Positions 42,732-51,365 are shown, counted from the first letter of the stretch. The stretch is DNA of 64,000 nucleotides from Streptomyces gardneri (GCF_006539185.1 NZ_BJMN01000053.1:1-64000), one strand, 5' to 3'. A program made the numbers and translations. The notes: generated from the sequence alone by a model not told the origin.

Positions 42732-43919
42732 TCAGACGCCGACGTAGTTCTCGGCGAACCAGTCCTGCTGGGTACGGGAGCTCCGCAGCGCCTTCAGACG
42801 GGCCCGCCTCAGCCCCTCCTGGAAGGGCGAGGTGCTTCCGTCGGGACCGGGCACGCGGTGGAGGAGCTGGATCATCCAGTGCGAGAACTCCTGGGCACGC
42901 CAGATGTGTTCGAGGCACCGCTCCGAGTACCGGTCGAGCCCCTCGGCGTCGCCGTGCAGCAGGTCGTCGGCGAGGGCGCGGGCGAGGATGTCGGCCTCCA
43001 GCACCGCCAGGTTGGCTCCCTTGGCGGCGGACGGGCTGATCAGGCTCGCGGCGTCACCGACGAGGAACAACGCGCCGTGGCGCAGCGGTTCGAGGACGTC
43101 CGACTCGAAGTCGACGACCGCGCGCTGGATGATCCGTCCCCGCCGCAGCGGCCCGAACTCCTCGGCCCGCATCCGCAGGTCGAGTTCGTCCCACACCCGC
43201 TCCTCGGACCAGTCGTCCACCTCGGTGCCGCGCGTGCACTGGAGGTAGTACCGGGTGACCTCGGGCGAACGGGCCATGTGCCCGGCGAACCCCCGTGGGT
43301 GCGTGGCGTATCCGACGGCGTCGAGACTCGGAGGCGCCTCGGCCAGCAGCCCGAGCCACGAGACCCCGTGGTCACGATGGCGGCGCCGCACCGCGCCGGG
43401 CGGCAGCGCGCGCCGGCCCGCCCCGTGCCGTCCGTCGCAGGCGGCGACGTACCTTGCCCGCCAGTGCGCGGACCGCCCGTCCGCATCCCGCACGGTCACG
43501 GAGGGCCGCGGTCCTTCGACGCCGGTCACGTCGAGCACCTCGGTGTCGAAGTGAATCCGCCCGCCGGCCCCGAGGAAGAGCCCGACGAGATCGGTGACCA
43601 GCTCGTGCTGCGGATAGACGGTGTGCGGCTCGCCCTTGCCGAGCAGGCGGTAGTCGAGGCGGAAGCGCCCGTCCTCGGTACGGAACTCGCAGACGCTGTG
43701 CTCCTGCCCGCGCTTGCGCAGCCCCTCGTCGAGGCCGTGCCGGGCGAGCAGCGCCGCGGTGTGCGGGGCGAGGAAACCGGCCCGCGCCCGCTGCTGCACG
43801 TGCTCCCGGCTCGCACGCTCCAGGACGACACAGTCGATGCCGCTGCGGAGGAGGAGGTTTCCGAGCATCAGCCCGGCGGGCCCCGCGCCGAGGATCACGA
43901 CCTCGGCGGAACCAGCCAT
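42732..43919 (-). CDS. PobA-type 4-hydroxybenzoate 3-monooxygenase-like flavoprotein
   Basis: This 395-aa protein matches the usual length of p-hydroxybenzoate hydroxylase (about 394). The Rossmann motif VILGAGPAGLMLGNLLLRSG, the RARAG segment at about 44-48, and the late FAD motif LFLVGDAASLISPSAAKGAN are present. The reaction would be NADPH-dependent ortho-hydroxylation of an aromatic acid, for example to protocatechuate. No protocatechuate ring-cleavage genes are near. The adjacent O-methyltransferase suggests a tailoring rather than a catabolic role; this is inference. The start is uncertain: ATG 43919 follows ACGGAG closely, and GTG 43955 is an alternative. Confidence 0.82.
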   Translation of the reverse strand: MAGSAEVVILGAGPAGLMLGNLLLRSGIDCVVLERASREHVQQRARAGFLAPHTAALLARHGLDEGLRKRGQEHSVCEFRTEDGRFRLDYRLLGKGEPHTVYPQHELVTDLVGLFLGAGGRIHFDTEVLDVTGVEGPRPSVTVRDADGRSAHWRARYVAACDGRHGAGRRALPPGAVRRRHRDHGVSWLGLLAEAPPSLDAVGYATHPRGFAGHMARSPEVTRYYLQCTRGTEVDDWSEERVWDELDLRMRAEEFGPLRRGRIIQRAVVDFESDVLEPLRHGALFLVGDAASLISPSAAKGANLAVLEADILARALADDLLHGDAEGLDRYSERCLEHIWRAQEFSHWMIQLLHRVPGPDGSTSPFQEGLRRARLKALRSSRTQQDWFAENYVGV

Positions 43920-44076
43920 CTCCGTTGTCGGAAAAGAGCTTTGACTTTCTGTCACGGAAGTGGATCTTAGGGGGTGGTGAAACTCCACGGCTGCTGAATA
44001 TCACCCGAATGCCGCACAGAAAGAGAAAAGGATTCTGCTGCGGAAGGGCGCCCGGAGGAGCCCCGGATCCCCCCGA

Positions 44077-44120
44077 GGTCGGGTCGCGGTCGGGTCGAGA
44101 TCGGGTCGAGGTCAGGACGA
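44077..44120. repeat. Four 11-bp tandem repeats
   Basis: Units at 44077, 44088, 44099 and 44110 follow GRTCGGGTCGM; the last is diverged (GGTCAGGACGA). The one-helical-turn period would place all units on one face of the DNA. It lies about 160 bp upstream of the hydroxylase start. Confidence 0.65.
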
Positions 44121-44145
44121 GCGTGACGCCCCCGCTCAGGCCGAC

Positions 44146-44178
44146 GGGCCGGGCCCGGGAGAATCCCGGACCCGGCCC
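44146..44178 (-). terminator. Terminator behind the VWA gene
   Basis: GGGCCGGGCCCGGGA (44146-44160) pairs with 44164-44178 around GAA, with one C-A mismatch. It lies 50 bp behind the VWA stop. Confidence 0.6.
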
Positions 44179-44227
44179 GCGCCGTGAAACACACCGTCTG
44201 ATCGGCTGTACGCGCCCTCTCCGGGCC

Positions 44228-46066
44228 TCAGAACTCCAGGCCCGCGAGCAGGCCGCGGTAGAAGGCGGCATGCGCGGTCTCGACCGGCGTCACGCCCGCG
44301 AAGAACGTGGCGGTACGGGGAGTGCCGTCGAGCTTCCGGACGAAGTCGAAGGCCTTGTTGTCCTCCTCGCCCCAGGCCACGAACCGCCAGTGCAGCGGGC
44401 GGCCCTCCGCCTCGGCCAGCGCCTGCGTCGCGGCCGTCTTCGACTCGGGCGCACCGTCGGTCTGGAAGACGACCAGGGCGGGGCGCGTCGGGTCGGCCTT
44501 CTCGTGGTGGGCGAGGACCTCCTCCACCGCACGGTGGTAGTTGGTGCGGCCCAGGCGGCCGAGCGTGCCGTTGATCTCCTCGACGCGGGTGGGCGTGAGG
44601 TCGGCGGGGGCGAGCTCGACGGTGCCGTCGATGTCCGTGGAGAAGAACACGGTCGTGACGGTGGCGTCCTCGTCCAGGTGCGCGGCGAGGGCCACGGTCT
44701 GCTCCGCGAGACGCTGCACGGAGCCGTCCTTGAAGTACCCGCGCATCGACCCGGACCGGTCCACCACGAGGTACACGGCGGCCCGCGCCCCGGTGAGCCC
44801 CTGCTTCTTGAGCGCGGCCCCGGCGGCCTTGTAAGCGTCGGCGAGGTGCGGGGCGGCGGCCTTCAGCTGGGCGAGGGGGAGGGCGGGCGCGGCGTCGGCG
44901 TCCGCGTCCGTGTCCCCGTCCGAGTCGGCTTCGCCGACGCCCGCCTCCGGCTCCACCGGGGCAACGTCCTGCTCCTCCGGAGCGGCAGCGGCGACGGCCA
45001 CGACCACCTCGGTCTCGACCTCGACCTCGGCCTCCGGCTCCGCCGGAGCGGCAGCGGCCACCTCAAGCTCCGCTTCGGACTCCTGCGGAGCGGTCTCGGA
45101 CACCGCAGCGTCGTCCGTGGCGACCGCGTCGGCCTCCGGCCCAGTGGCCGTGGCCTCCGGCTCCGCCGCGTCCGCCCGCTCCTCCGGAGCGTCAACGCCC
45201 GCGGCTTCGCCGACGTGCGCCTCGGCGGCGACAACCTCGGCCTCGGCCGGGCTCACGTCGTCGGCCGCGACGACCGCCGCGGGTTCCGCTTCCTGCTCCT
45301 GCGGAGCGACTTCGGCCGCCGCCGCGCTGGCGGACGGGGTCGCGTCGTCCGCGTCCGCGTCAGCGGACTCGGCCTCTGCGGCCGGCGTCTCCGCTTCCGG
45401 CTCCACTTCCCGCTCCTGCGGAGCGGCCTCGGACGCGGCAGCGTCCTCCGTGGCGGCGGCCGCTTCCGGCTCCGCCGGAGTGGCCGGGGTCGTGTCGACC
45501 GCCGTCGCCGCCTCGGGCTCCGCCTGGTCGGCCTCGGCCTCGGCCTCAAGCGGCGCAGCCGGCTCGGTGGCTTCGGTCTCGACCGTGGCGGCGGGCGTCT
45601 CGGCCTCCGCCTCAGCCTCCGGCGCCTCGACCGCCTTCGCCTCGGTGGTCGCCTCCGCTTCGGCCTCGGGCGCCTCGACGGCCGCAGTCTCCGTCGCTTC
45701 GGCCTCGACCGCCTCGACGGCCGCAGTCTCAGTCTCCGTCGTCTCCGCCGTGACCGCCGCGTCCGTCGTCTCCGTCGCTTCCACGGCCTGCGCCGTGTCC
45801 ACCACGTCCGACGCGTTCACCGTCTCCGACGTCTCCGACGTCTCCGACGTCTCCCCGCTCCGTGCCTTCGGCACCTGCGGGTTGTCGAACGACGCCGCTA
45901 CCAGGTCGTCCGCCGCGCGGCGGGCCTCGGCTTCCTTCGTGTCCGGGGACGTCGAGGGGGAGGCGTCCGTGGACGAGGCCTCACGCGTCTGGGCCGGGAC
46001 GGAGGTCGCCGGGGTGTCCTCGCGGTCCCGGCCGAATACCTTGCGCAGCATGCTCCGAATACCCAT
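44228..46066 (-). CDS. VWA-domain protein with very long Ala/Glu-rich region
   Basis: This protein has 612 aa. Residues 1-50 are basic (MGIRSMLRKVFGRDRED). Residues of about 80-400 are low complexity, almost only Ala, Glu, Thr, Val, Asp and Pro, with repeats such as EAEATETAAVEAPEAEAEAT. The last 210 residues are a von Willebrand A domain with the MIDAS motif VVDRSGSMRGYF and TDIDGTVELAP, like TerY/TerF-type VWA proteins. A metal-dependent protein-binding role in the cytosol or at the membrane is likely; the extended acidic arm may be a spacer. No tellurium-resistance genes are adjacent. The start at 46066 is the first ATG with coding character. Confidence 0.8.
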   Translation of the reverse strand: MGIRSMLRKVFGRDREDTPATSVPAQTREASSTDASPSTSPDTKEAEARRAADDLVAASFDNPQVPKARSGETSETSETSETVNASDVVDTAQAVEATETTDAAVTAETTETETAAVEAVEAEATETAAVEAPEAEAEATTEAKAVEAPEAEAEAETPAATVETEATEPAAPLEAEAEADQAEPEAATAVDTTPATPAEPEAAAATEDAAASEAAPQEREVEPEAETPAAEAESADADADDATPSASAAAAEVAPQEQEAEPAAVVAADDVSPAEAEVVAAEAHVGEAAGVDAPEERADAAEPEATATGPEADAVATDDAAVSETAPQESEAELEVAAAAPAEPEAEVEVETEVVVAVAAAAPEEQDVAPVEPEAGVGEADSDGDTDADADAAPALPLAQLKAAAPHLADAYKAAGAALKKQGLTGARAAVYLVVDRSGSMRGYFKDGSVQRLAEQTVALAAHLDEDATVTTVFFSTDIDGTVELAPADLTPTRVEEINGTLGRLGRTNYHRAVEEVLAHHEKADPTRPALVVFQTDGAPESKTAATQALAEAEGRPLHWRFVAWGEEDNKAFDFVRKLDGTPRTATFFAGVTPVETAHAAFYRGLLAGLEF

Positions 46067-46199
46067 GGGCGAACCCTTTCGCATGAGTGGGTGCAGTGTG
46101 AATGTCCGTACTGGGCGTTTCGGGACGTTCATCCCTGGCCAGGGCGGACACGTAAGGTTAGCGGCCACCCCCTACCTCCTCCGTGACCCGGTCGCCTCC

Positions 46200-46232
46200 G
46201 GTTGCCGCGCATTCATTCGGCGTTCACTCCGG
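46200..46232 (+). promoter_or_regulatory. Possible PhoP box upstream of the PhoX gene
   Basis: GTTCACTCCGG (46222-46232) and ATTCATTCGGC (46211-46221) are adjacent 11-bp units like the Streptomyces PHO-box direct repeat (core GTTCACC). A third, poor unit may precede them at 46200. The site lies 91 bp before the GTG. The second unit matches only partly, so this is a proposal supported mainly by the gene it precedes. Confidence 0.45.
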
Positions 46233-46322
46233 CGCCGCCCCTGTGCAGATGTGCGCACATAGCGTCGCCGCCGAAGGATTCCCGACACCATGTCGGCGCA
46301 GTGTGCGCCGGAGGAGGACGAA

Positions 46323-48383
46323 GTGCGCAAACTGCTGCCGCTCCTGAGCACGAACCCCCACGGAGGCGGCCGTTCCGCTCTCACCTGCCGGTTCCGGTGT
46401 GGTGACGCCTGCTTCCACGAGGTGCCCAACACGAGCGACAACGAGTACGTCGGCGACGTCATAGCCGGTGTGCTCTCCCGCCGGTCGGCCCTCCGCGCGG
46501 CCGCCGTCGTGACCGTCGCCTCCGCCGCCGGTGGCGCCGTCGTCCTCGGTGGTGCCCCCGAGGCCGTCGCGCGACCGGGCAAGCCCGGTTCCGGCAAGGT
46601 CGACGGCGCTCGCGGCCTCCGCTTCGCCGCCGTCGCGCCCAACACCGCCGACCAGGTCACCGTCCCCGCCGGCTACGCCCAGAACGTGGTCATCCGCTGG
46701 GGCGAGCCCATCCTCCGCGGCACACCCGCCTTCGACTCCGAGAAGCAGACGGCGAAGGCCCAGGCCGGCCAGTTCGGCTACAACAACGACTTCCTCTCCC
46801 TGCTGCCGCTGCGCGGTGAGCACCACCGGCAGGTCCTCGTCGCCAACCACGAGTACACCGACGAGGTGCTCATGTTCCGGGGTTACGACTCCGAGAACCC
46901 GACCCGCGAGCAGGTCGAGATCGCCTGGGCCGCGCACGGCCTCTCGGTCGTCGTCGTCCAGGAGGAGCACCGCTCCGGCAAGCTGACGCCCGTCACCCGT
47001 CACCACCTGAACCGGCGTCTGCACACCACCAGCGAGTTCGAGCTGACCGGCCCCGCCGCCGGCAGCGACCTGGTGAAGACCTCCGTCGACCCCGAGGGCC
47101 GTATCGTCCTCGGCACGCTCAACAACTGCGCCGGCGGTACCACCCCGTGGGGCACCACACTCCACGGCGAGGAGAACTTCAACCAGTACTTCGCCTTCGG
47201 CAGCTCCGCCACCGACAAGCGCTACGGCGTCGGGACCGGCGCCTCCGAGCGCAAGTGGGAGCGGTTCGACAAGCGCTTCGACCTCCGCCAGGAGCCCAAC
47301 GAGGTGCACCGTCAGGGCTGGGTCGTCGAGCTCGACCCGTACGACCCCGACTCCACGCCCCGCAAGCGCACCGCGCTCGGCCGCTTCAAGCACGAGGCCG
47401 CGCAGCCCCGTCTCACCGAGGACGGCCGTCCGGTCGTCTACATGGGCGACGACGAGCGCTTCGACTACTTCTACAAGTTCGTCTCCAGCAAGCGGATGAA
47501 GAAGGGGGGCTCGCGGGCCGCCCGTGAGCACAACCTCACGCTTCTCGACGAGGGCACCCTCTACGTCGCCAAGCTGACCGGCGACTCCCCGGCCGCCGAG
47601 ATCGACGGCACGGGCAAGCTGCCCAACGACGGCGAGTTCGACGGCAGCGGTCAGTGGATCCCGCTCGCCACCGCCTCCGCCGACGGCGCCGTCTCGCACG
47701 TCCCCGGCCTGACCGCCGACGAGGTGTTCGTCTTCACCCGTCTCGCCGGTGACAAGGTCGGTGCGACGAAGATGGACCGCCCCGAGGACGTCGAGCCGTC
47801 CCCGCGCAGCGGCCGTGTCTACGTCGCGCTCACCAACAACTCCAACCGCGGCAAGGGCACCAACCCGGGCGCCGACGAGGCCAACCCGCGCAACCTCAAC
47901 AAGCACGGGCAGATCCTGGAGCTCGCCGAGCACTGGGACGACCCGGCCTCCGACGGGTTCGCCTGGCGGCTCTTCCTCGTCGCCGGCGACCCGAACGACC
48001 CCGCCACCTACTTCGCCGGCTTCCCGAAGGAGAAGGTCTCCCCGATCTCCTGCCCGGACAACGTGGCCTTCGACCCGCACGGCAACCTGTGGATCTCCAC
48101 CGACGGCAACCAGCTCGGCTCGCACGACGGCCTGTTCGGTGTCGCCACGCAGGGCGAGCGGCGCGGTGAGCTGAAGCAGTTCCTGACCGTGCCGAAGGGC
48201 GCCGAGACCTGCGGCCCGATCATCCAGGACCGCCGCGTCCTGGTCTCGGTGCAGCACCCGGGCGAGCTCGACGGCGCCTCCGTCGAGAACCCGAAGTCGG
48301 AGTGGCCCGACGGACCCGGCAAGATCGTCCGTCCGTCGGTCGTCTCCGTCTGGCGTACGGACGGCCGCGACATCGGCGTCTGA
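46323..48383 (+). CDS. PhoX-type phosphatase, Tat-exported
   Basis: This 686-aa protein carries a twin-arginine signal after about 45 residues (SRRSALRAAAVVTVASAAGG). Export in folded form fits PhoX, which needs Ca2+ and iron. The DUF839/PhoX beta-propeller follows, with VLVANHEYTDEVLMF, GTLNNCAGGTTPWGT, YMGDDERFDYFYKF, KMDRPEDVEPSPRSGRVY and NVAFDPHGNLWISTDGN. It releases phosphate from phosphomonoesters outside the cell. The GTG start has a strong GGAGGAGGA. The long pre-Tat segment with two Cys (RCGDACFHEV) is typical for Streptomyces members. Phosphate control is suggested by the upstream repeats. Confidence 0.9.
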   Translation: MRKLLPLLSTNPHGGGRSALTCRFRCGDACFHEVPNTSDNEYVGDVIAGVLSRRSALRAAAVVTVASAAGGAVVLGGAPEAVARPGKPGSGKVDGARGLRFAAVAPNTADQVTVPAGYAQNVVIRWGEPILRGTPAFDSEKQTAKAQAGQFGYNNDFLSLLPLRGEHHRQVLVANHEYTDEVLMFRGYDSENPTREQVEIAWAAHGLSVVVVQEEHRSGKLTPVTRHHLNRRLHTTSEFELTGPAAGSDLVKTSVDPEGRIVLGTLNNCAGGTTPWGTTLHGEENFNQYFAFGSSATDKRYGVGTGASERKWERFDKRFDLRQEPNEVHRQGWVVELDPYDPDSTPRKRTALGRFKHEAAQPRLTEDGRPVVYMGDDERFDYFYKFVSSKRMKKGGSRAAREHNLTLLDEGTLYVAKLTGDSPAAEIDGTGKLPNDGEFDGSGQWIPLATASADGAVSHVPGLTADEVFVFTRLAGDKVGATKMDRPEDVEPSPRSGRVYVALTNNSNRGKGTNPGADEANPRNLNKHGQILELAEHWDDPASDGFAWRLFLVAGDPNDPATYFAGFPKEKVSPISCPDNVAFDPHGNLWISTDGNQLGSHDGLFGVATQGERRGELKQFLTVPKGAETCGPIIQDRRVLVSVQHPGELDGASVENPKSEWPDGPGKIVRPSVVSVWRTDGRDIGV

Positions 48384-48395
48384 GGACAGTGACCC

Positions 48396-48430
48396 GGGGG
48401 TGGAGTGAGGGGCTCTCTCACTCCACCCCC
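48396..48430. terminator. Terminator behind the PhoX gene
   Basis: GGGGGTGGAGTGAG (48396-48409) pairs perfectly with 48417-48430 around GGGCTCT. Its right arm overlaps the last codons of the convergent gene at 48418. Confidence 0.75.
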
Positions 48431-49419
48431 AGGCCCTCCCTGAATCTGGTGAACTGCTCCTCCGGGTCCCCCGTGTACGCCCACGGCACCCAGGCCGCCC
48501 GCACACCCAGCATCCCCAGCAACTCCCTGGCGATCTCCACCTGGCCCGCGTAACACGCCGCATGCGCGAGGAAGTTGAGGTCTCCCACCTCCTCCGGTGC
48601 CACCGGGCGCTGGGGGTCCCTGCCGCCGATCCACCGCGCGTACGTGCGGCGCAGCTCCGTCACCGCGAGCTCGTGCTTCCAGTGCTGGTCGAAGCCCCGC
48701 ACCGGGCCCCGTCCGAGTGCCCCGTCCGCGATGTACCGGTACTCCTCGACCCTGGCCACCTGCACGAGTACGGGCAGCGGGGAGCCGGGCGGCGCCACGC
48801 CCGCCGCGTCGCGCGCGAAGTCGTACATGCTGCCGTGCGTGCCGTGCCACCGCGCCGACCAGTAGCGCAGCACCTGGATGTGCCCCTCGGTGTTGTACGG
48901 GTCCCGGCGGCGCAACTCGTCGAACCAGTGCCGAAGTTCGCGGCGCGCCACCCCGCCCTCGTACAGCCTCGCCACCGAGAGCAGCGACACCCACGGCATG
49001 GGGTCGGCCGGTGCCGCCTCCGCCGCGCCCCGGCAGGCGTCGACCGCGGCGTCGATCCGGCCCCGCTCGACGGCGGCGCCCCGGCCGGCCGCGATCGCCG
49101 CGTCGAAGACCCGGACGACCTCGGTCGCCGCCCGCAGCACGGCGGCGTCCGGGTTGCGGGGCTCGGCCGCACGCCAGGTCTCGACCGTGGAGCTGCCGGC
49201 GGCGGCATGCGAGAGGAGCCGCAGCCGGTGCGTGCGGCGCGTCCAGTCGTCGCCCGTGGCGGCGAGCAGGTCGCGGACCCCCTGCCAGCGGCCGATGACG
49301 ATGTCGTGCCGCGCCTCCGTGAGCGCGCGGTCGCCGAAGTCCGGGTCGAAGTCGGGCGCGAAGCGCTCCGCTCGCGCCTGGCGCGCCGAGCGTGCGGAGC
49401 GGCGGCGTACGACGGCCAT
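48418..49419 (-). CDS. Conserved actinomycete protein with helical repeats, 333 aa
   Basis: I do not recognise a named family. The N-terminus is basic (VVRRRSARSARQARAERFAP). The rest is helical in pairs (WQGVRDLLAATGDDWTRRTH; AEAAPADPMPWVSLLSVARL; NTEGHIQVLRYWSARWHG), which suggests a TPR/DUF4034-like scaffold. It ends in TGDPEEQFTRFREGLGVE. It has no signal peptide or membrane segment. It lies between PhoX (convergent) and the APC permease (same strand). The role is unknown. Confidence 0.65.
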   Translation of the reverse strand: MAVVRRRSARSARQARAERFAPDFDPDFGDRALTEARHDIVIGRWQGVRDLLAATGDDWTRRTHRLRLLSHAAAGSSTVETWRAAEPRNPDAAVLRAATEVVRVFDAAIAAGRGAAVERGRIDAAVDACRGAAEAAPADPMPWVSLLSVARLYEGGVARRELRHWFDELRRRDPYNTEGHIQVLRYWSARWHGTHGSMYDFARDAAGVAPPGSPLPVLVQVARVEEYRYIADGALGRGPVRGFDQHWKHELAVTELRRTYARWIGGRDPQRPVAPEEVGDLNFLAHAACYAGQVEIARELLGMLGVRAAWVPWAYTGDPEEQFTRFREGLGVE

Positions 49420-49505
49420 GGGGCCTCCTTCGGTTCGGCTGCCGATGGGTGGTGCTGTTGCTCTGCTACATCTCGTGCGTGATCTCGTACGTCATCAGAT
49501 GTCGT

Positions 49506-49565
49506 CGGTTCAGGAGTTGGTTCAGGGGTTGTTTCTGAGGGCGGTTCGGAAGTCGGGTCAGAAGT
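49506..49565. repeat. Five 12-bp repeats ending on a stop codon
   Basis: Units at 49506, 49518, 49530, 49542 and 49554 follow YGGTTCRGRAGT; the middle one is diverged. The stop of the APC permease gene (49558-49560) lies in the last unit, and the array extends behind the gene. Confidence 0.7.
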
Positions 49566-51036
49566 CTGTGGCGTAGCTCTTGTCCCGGGCGCTTCCGCGG
49601 GGGCGTGGTGTCGACGGGCCCGAGTCCTCCGTGGCCGCCAGCGCGCGGACGGCGTCCAGGCGGGCCGGGCGGTAGTAGTCGCTGCCCTTGCGCCAGTACA
49701 CGAGCAGCGGGACGACGCCGACGAGCAGTCCGCCGAGGCCGATGGTGAGGGCCGTGGTCGAGAGCTCGCCCAGGGACTCGACGAAGCACCAGAGCATGAA
49801 GCCGGAGCCGAGCAGCGGCCACAGGCCGCCGAGGATCAGGTTCCGTACGGAGCGCAGCAGGAGCGACTTGTACGCGACGACCGCGGCGATGCCCGCGAGG
49901 CCGTAGTAGAAGGCGATCTGGAGGCCGATCGCGGCGACGGCGTCGCTGAGGATCCGCTGGACGGACTCGGCGGCCGCGGCGGCGGCGAACATGAGGAGCG
50001 CGGCGCCGCCGACGGCGGTGATCGCGACCCACGGGGTGTTCCAGCGACGGTGCACGGTGCCGAGCGCGGCGGGCAGGGTCCGGTCGCGGCCCATCGCGAA
50101 GAGGGAGCGGGTGACCTGGAGGAGGGTGGTCTCCAGGGTGGCGACGGTCGAGAGGACGACGGCCACGACGAGGAGTTTCCCGCCGACGCCCGGCCAGATC
50201 TCCTGGCCGAGGACGGCGAGGACGTTGGGCCCCGCGGTGCGGATCTCCTCGGTGGTCAGCAGGACGTTCACGGCGACGGTGAAGGCCTCGAAGAGGACGA
50301 AGACGAAGCCGACGCCGACGAGCGCGGCGAGTCCCGCCGTGCGGCGGCTGTTCCGGGTCTCCTCGCTGAGGTTGCTGGTGACGTCCCAGCCCCAGTAGTA
50401 GAAGGCGGCGATGAGGGCGCCGGCGGCGAAGCCCTGGGTGCCGTCGAACTGGTCGAGGCCGAACCAGGACCAGTCGAAGGCGGTCGCGTGGCCCCGGTGC
50501 AGGACGGCGGCGAGGACGAAGCCGATGAGGATCAGCATCTCGACGCCCGACATGACGAGTTGGGCCCGCACGGTCAGCCGGGCGCCGCCCAGGACGACGA
50601 GCAGCATGATCAGGAACCAGCCGGCGCCGACGGCCGCCGCGAGCGGGGTGTGGTTCGCGAGGTCCGGGTCGATCAGGGAGAGCGTGAGGGCACCGGCGGG
50701 CAGGGAGCCGGCCACCATGAAGACGGTGGCGGCGAAGACGAGGGCCCAGCCGGAGAGGAAGCCGAGGAAGGGGTGGAGGGTGCGGCCCACCCAGGAGTAG
50801 CCGGCGCCGGCGTTGACGTCGATGCGGCCGAGGCGGGCGTAGGCGAGGACGATGCCGAACATCGGTATCGCGCAGTAGAGCAGGGCGGCGGGTCCGGCGA
50901 AGCCGACCGCGCCGAAGAGGACGGCGGTGGTCGCGGCGAGCGAGTAGGCGGGCGCGCTGCCCGCCACGGCCATCACGATCGTGTCGAACGTGCCGAGGAC
51001 ATTGGGCTGGAGCCCTCTGCTGTGGGTGGTGCGCAT
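49558..51036 (-). CDS. APC-family amino-acid/polyamine permease
   Basis: This 492-aa membrane protein has 12 or more hydrophobic segments. TM1 carries the substrate-site pattern VAGSAPAYSLAATTAVLFGAV, and the GRTLHPFLGFLSGWAL and GWDVTSNLSEETRNSRR regions are typical of the APC superfamily. It is a secondary transporter in the cytoplasmic membrane, and the substrate is not told by sequence. The ATG at 51036 has GAGGA nine bases upstream. The soluble C-terminal tail is Arg/Ser-rich. Confidence 0.88.
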   Translation of the reverse strand: MRTTHSRGLQPNVLGTFDTIVMAVAGSAPAYSLAATTAVLFGAVGFAGPAALLYCAIPMFGIVLAYARLGRIDVNAGAGYSWVGRTLHPFLGFLSGWALVFAATVFMVAGSLPAGALTLSLIDPDLANHTPLAAAVGAGWFLIMLLVVLGGARLTVRAQLVMSGVEMLILIGFVLAAVLHRGHATAFDWSWFGLDQFDGTQGFAAGALIAAFYYWGWDVTSNLSEETRNSRRTAGLAALVGVGFVFVLFEAFTVAVNVLLTTEEIRTAGPNVLAVLGQEIWPGVGGKLLVVAVVLSTVATLETTLLQVTRSLFAMGRDRTLPAALGTVHRRWNTPWVAITAVGGAALLMFAAAAAAESVQRILSDAVAAIGLQIAFYYGLAGIAAVVAYKSLLLRSVRNLILGGLWPLLGSGFMLWCFVESLGELSTTALTIGLGGLLVGVVPLLVYWRKGSDYYRPARLDAVRALAATEDSGPSTPRPRGSARDKSYATDF

Positions 51037-51365
51037 GGCGGAGTCCTCGGGGCGCGGGGGGTGAGGCAGGGCGAAGTGGTCCGCCCGTCGGGCCGGTTGT
51101 GCGACACGGCGGGGCGCGGGGGAGTTGCGGTGGGGCACGGTGGAGCGGGGTGGGGCCGGGGCGAACCAGGTGGATCTGGGTGGATCGTGGGGAGTTGATG
51201 GGGATCGCTGTGGATAGCTGTGGATCTCGGGCGTTCTTCGGTGCTCGGCGAATCTCGGGGAATCGAGCGCATCGTAGTCGCCCGGATGGCGTTCGGTAAC
51301 GGCAGTGGGGAGGGTTCCGTTCCGTGACCGCCGGTAAGTCCGTCCGTACGCCCCTCGGGCGAGGT
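51037..51365. other. 329-bp intergenic region
   Basis: No gene is seen. The region separates the APC start from the FUSC stop and should hold the APC promoter. At 51168-51227 the word GTGGAT recurs, twice as TGTGGAT (51209 and 51219), weakly like inverted DnaA boxes. I assign no function. Confidence 0.4.

Larger units (their letters stand above)
43920..44227. other. 308-bp intergenic region
   Basis: No gene is seen. The left part (43940-44035) is AT-richer and probably holds the promoter of the hydroxylase gene. The right part holds the 11-bp tandem array (44077-44120) and the terminator of the VWA gene (44146-44178). Confidence 0.5.

Noticed and set aside
43925..46186. Plus-strand open frame of about 750 codons opposite the VWA gene
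   Set aside because: Its translation is an Arg/Leu/Gly mirror of the Ala/Glu repeat; the VWA motif and start lie on the minus strand.
51168..51227. Recurrent GTGGAT words as a DnaA-box cluster
   Set aside because: The best copies read CTATCCACA and AGATCCACA on the minus strand, one and two or more bases off the Streptomyces box. There is no AT-rich unwinding region, and the spacer lies inside an ordinary gene pair.
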